A DNA stretch of 64,000 nt, taken from positions 35,417,501 to 35,481,500 of the forward strand of contig NC_058341.1 of the NCBI RefSeq assembly GCF_905475395.1, given 5' to 3'. A model generated the notes under the pieces. It was not told the origin of the DNA, searched no databases, and saw nothing but the letters and a program-made list of their open reading frames with translations. The DNA is from Chrysoperla carnea (lineage: Eukaryota > Arthropoda > Insecta > Neuroptera > Chrysopidae). The translations under genes and the position numbers were made by a program. Positions 63,648 to 64,000 of the stretch are shown here, piece by piece. The first letter of the stretch is position 1. Every line of letters begins with the position of its first letter.

Positions 63648-64000
63648 CAAAAAATTATTTCGTATTTCTTATTTGAAATACTAACTTATTCAAAAGCTAA
63701 ACGTTATGATTTTGAACGAATAGTTTCCAATCGTTACGTCATTTTTTTTATTTTTTTTATTTCGTATGAATTTTTAGTGAGCAACATCGTTTTTCTGTAT
63801 CAAAATAAGCTAAGTATCTTTTTATGAAATCTAGATTGTTTGACGAACCCAAATTTAAGCGTTGCTTTCAAAATGGAATGAAATGGTATAAAATTTTTAT
63901 TTAGAATAAGTACCAAACGCCGTTAGTTTAAATTTTAGAATGGTTCAATTAACTTGGCGTAATTGTAATGGTGTAAGTATATATGGGAAAAATATAATTG

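Larger units (their letters stand above)
44622..64000. other. gene-poor region
   Basis: About 19 kb in which no frame on either strand resembles a known protein. The longer open frames are low-complexity F/I/L/K/N-rich products typical of AT-rich non-coding DNA. Repeats and hairpins within it are listed separately. Introns or regulatory DNA of a gene outside the window are possible. Confidence 0.5.

Noticed and set aside
63465-63827. A 120-codon open frame
   Set aside because: It runs straight through the 35-bp palindrome and its product is low-complexity I/L/F/S-rich, which AT-rich non-coding DNA yields easily.

Overview
The window is AT-rich nuclear DNA from an insect. The genes have introns with GT/AG borders and AATAAA signals, there are MITEs and non-LTR retrotransposon fragments, and the gene families are insect ones: PGRP-LB-type peptidoglycan amidases, calmodulin-like EF-hand proteins and an Aurora kinase. 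I cannot fix the order from sequence alone. No bacterial operon, CRISPR array, rRNA or intact tRNA gene is visible.

Layout. (1) 1-25.5 kb: three tandem plus-strand genes for PGRP-LB-like amidases, at about 2.7/3.9-5.4, 11.5-13.9 and 21.3-24.6 kb, spaced by long TE-littered intergenic DNA. All three keep the His-Tyr-His-Cys zinc/catalytic set, so all should be enzymes rather than pure receptors. Copies 2 and 3 begin with a 34-nt coding exon. Copies 1 and 2 share an intron that copy 3 lacks. (2) 25.5-39.2 kb: two minus-strand paralogous calmodulin-like genes with identical exon structure (144, 207 and 57 nt internal exons), a long low-complexity N-terminal extension and a degenerate third EF-hand. 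The first is tail-to-tail with PGRP copy 3. (3) 42.6-44.6 kb: a two-exon minus-strand Aurora kinase of Aurora B-like architecture, with a fold-back element in its intron. (4) 44.7-64 kb: no convincing coding exon; repeats, hairpins and SINE-like fragments only.

Mobile DNA is the other theme: a TA-flanked MITE with an internal 32-bp satellite (1.4-2.1 kb), a degenerate reverse transcriptase just upstream of PGRP copy 2, a 3' fragment of an R2-like non-LTR element flanked by identical 256-bp direct repeats (19.4-20.6 kb), a hAT-type MITE with a perfect 8-bp target duplication (41.2 kb), and several long hairpins that could be MITEs or small-RNA precursors.

How the genes relate: the PGRPs are expected to degrade peptidoglycan and so dampen Imd signalling. 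The calmodulin-like pair and the kinase are unrelated in function, and their linkage looks incidental. I see no clear new multi-gene system. The most unusual items are the PGRP-LB expansion with intron turnover, the 256-bp direct repeat around a retroelement end, and the near-perfect hairpins.
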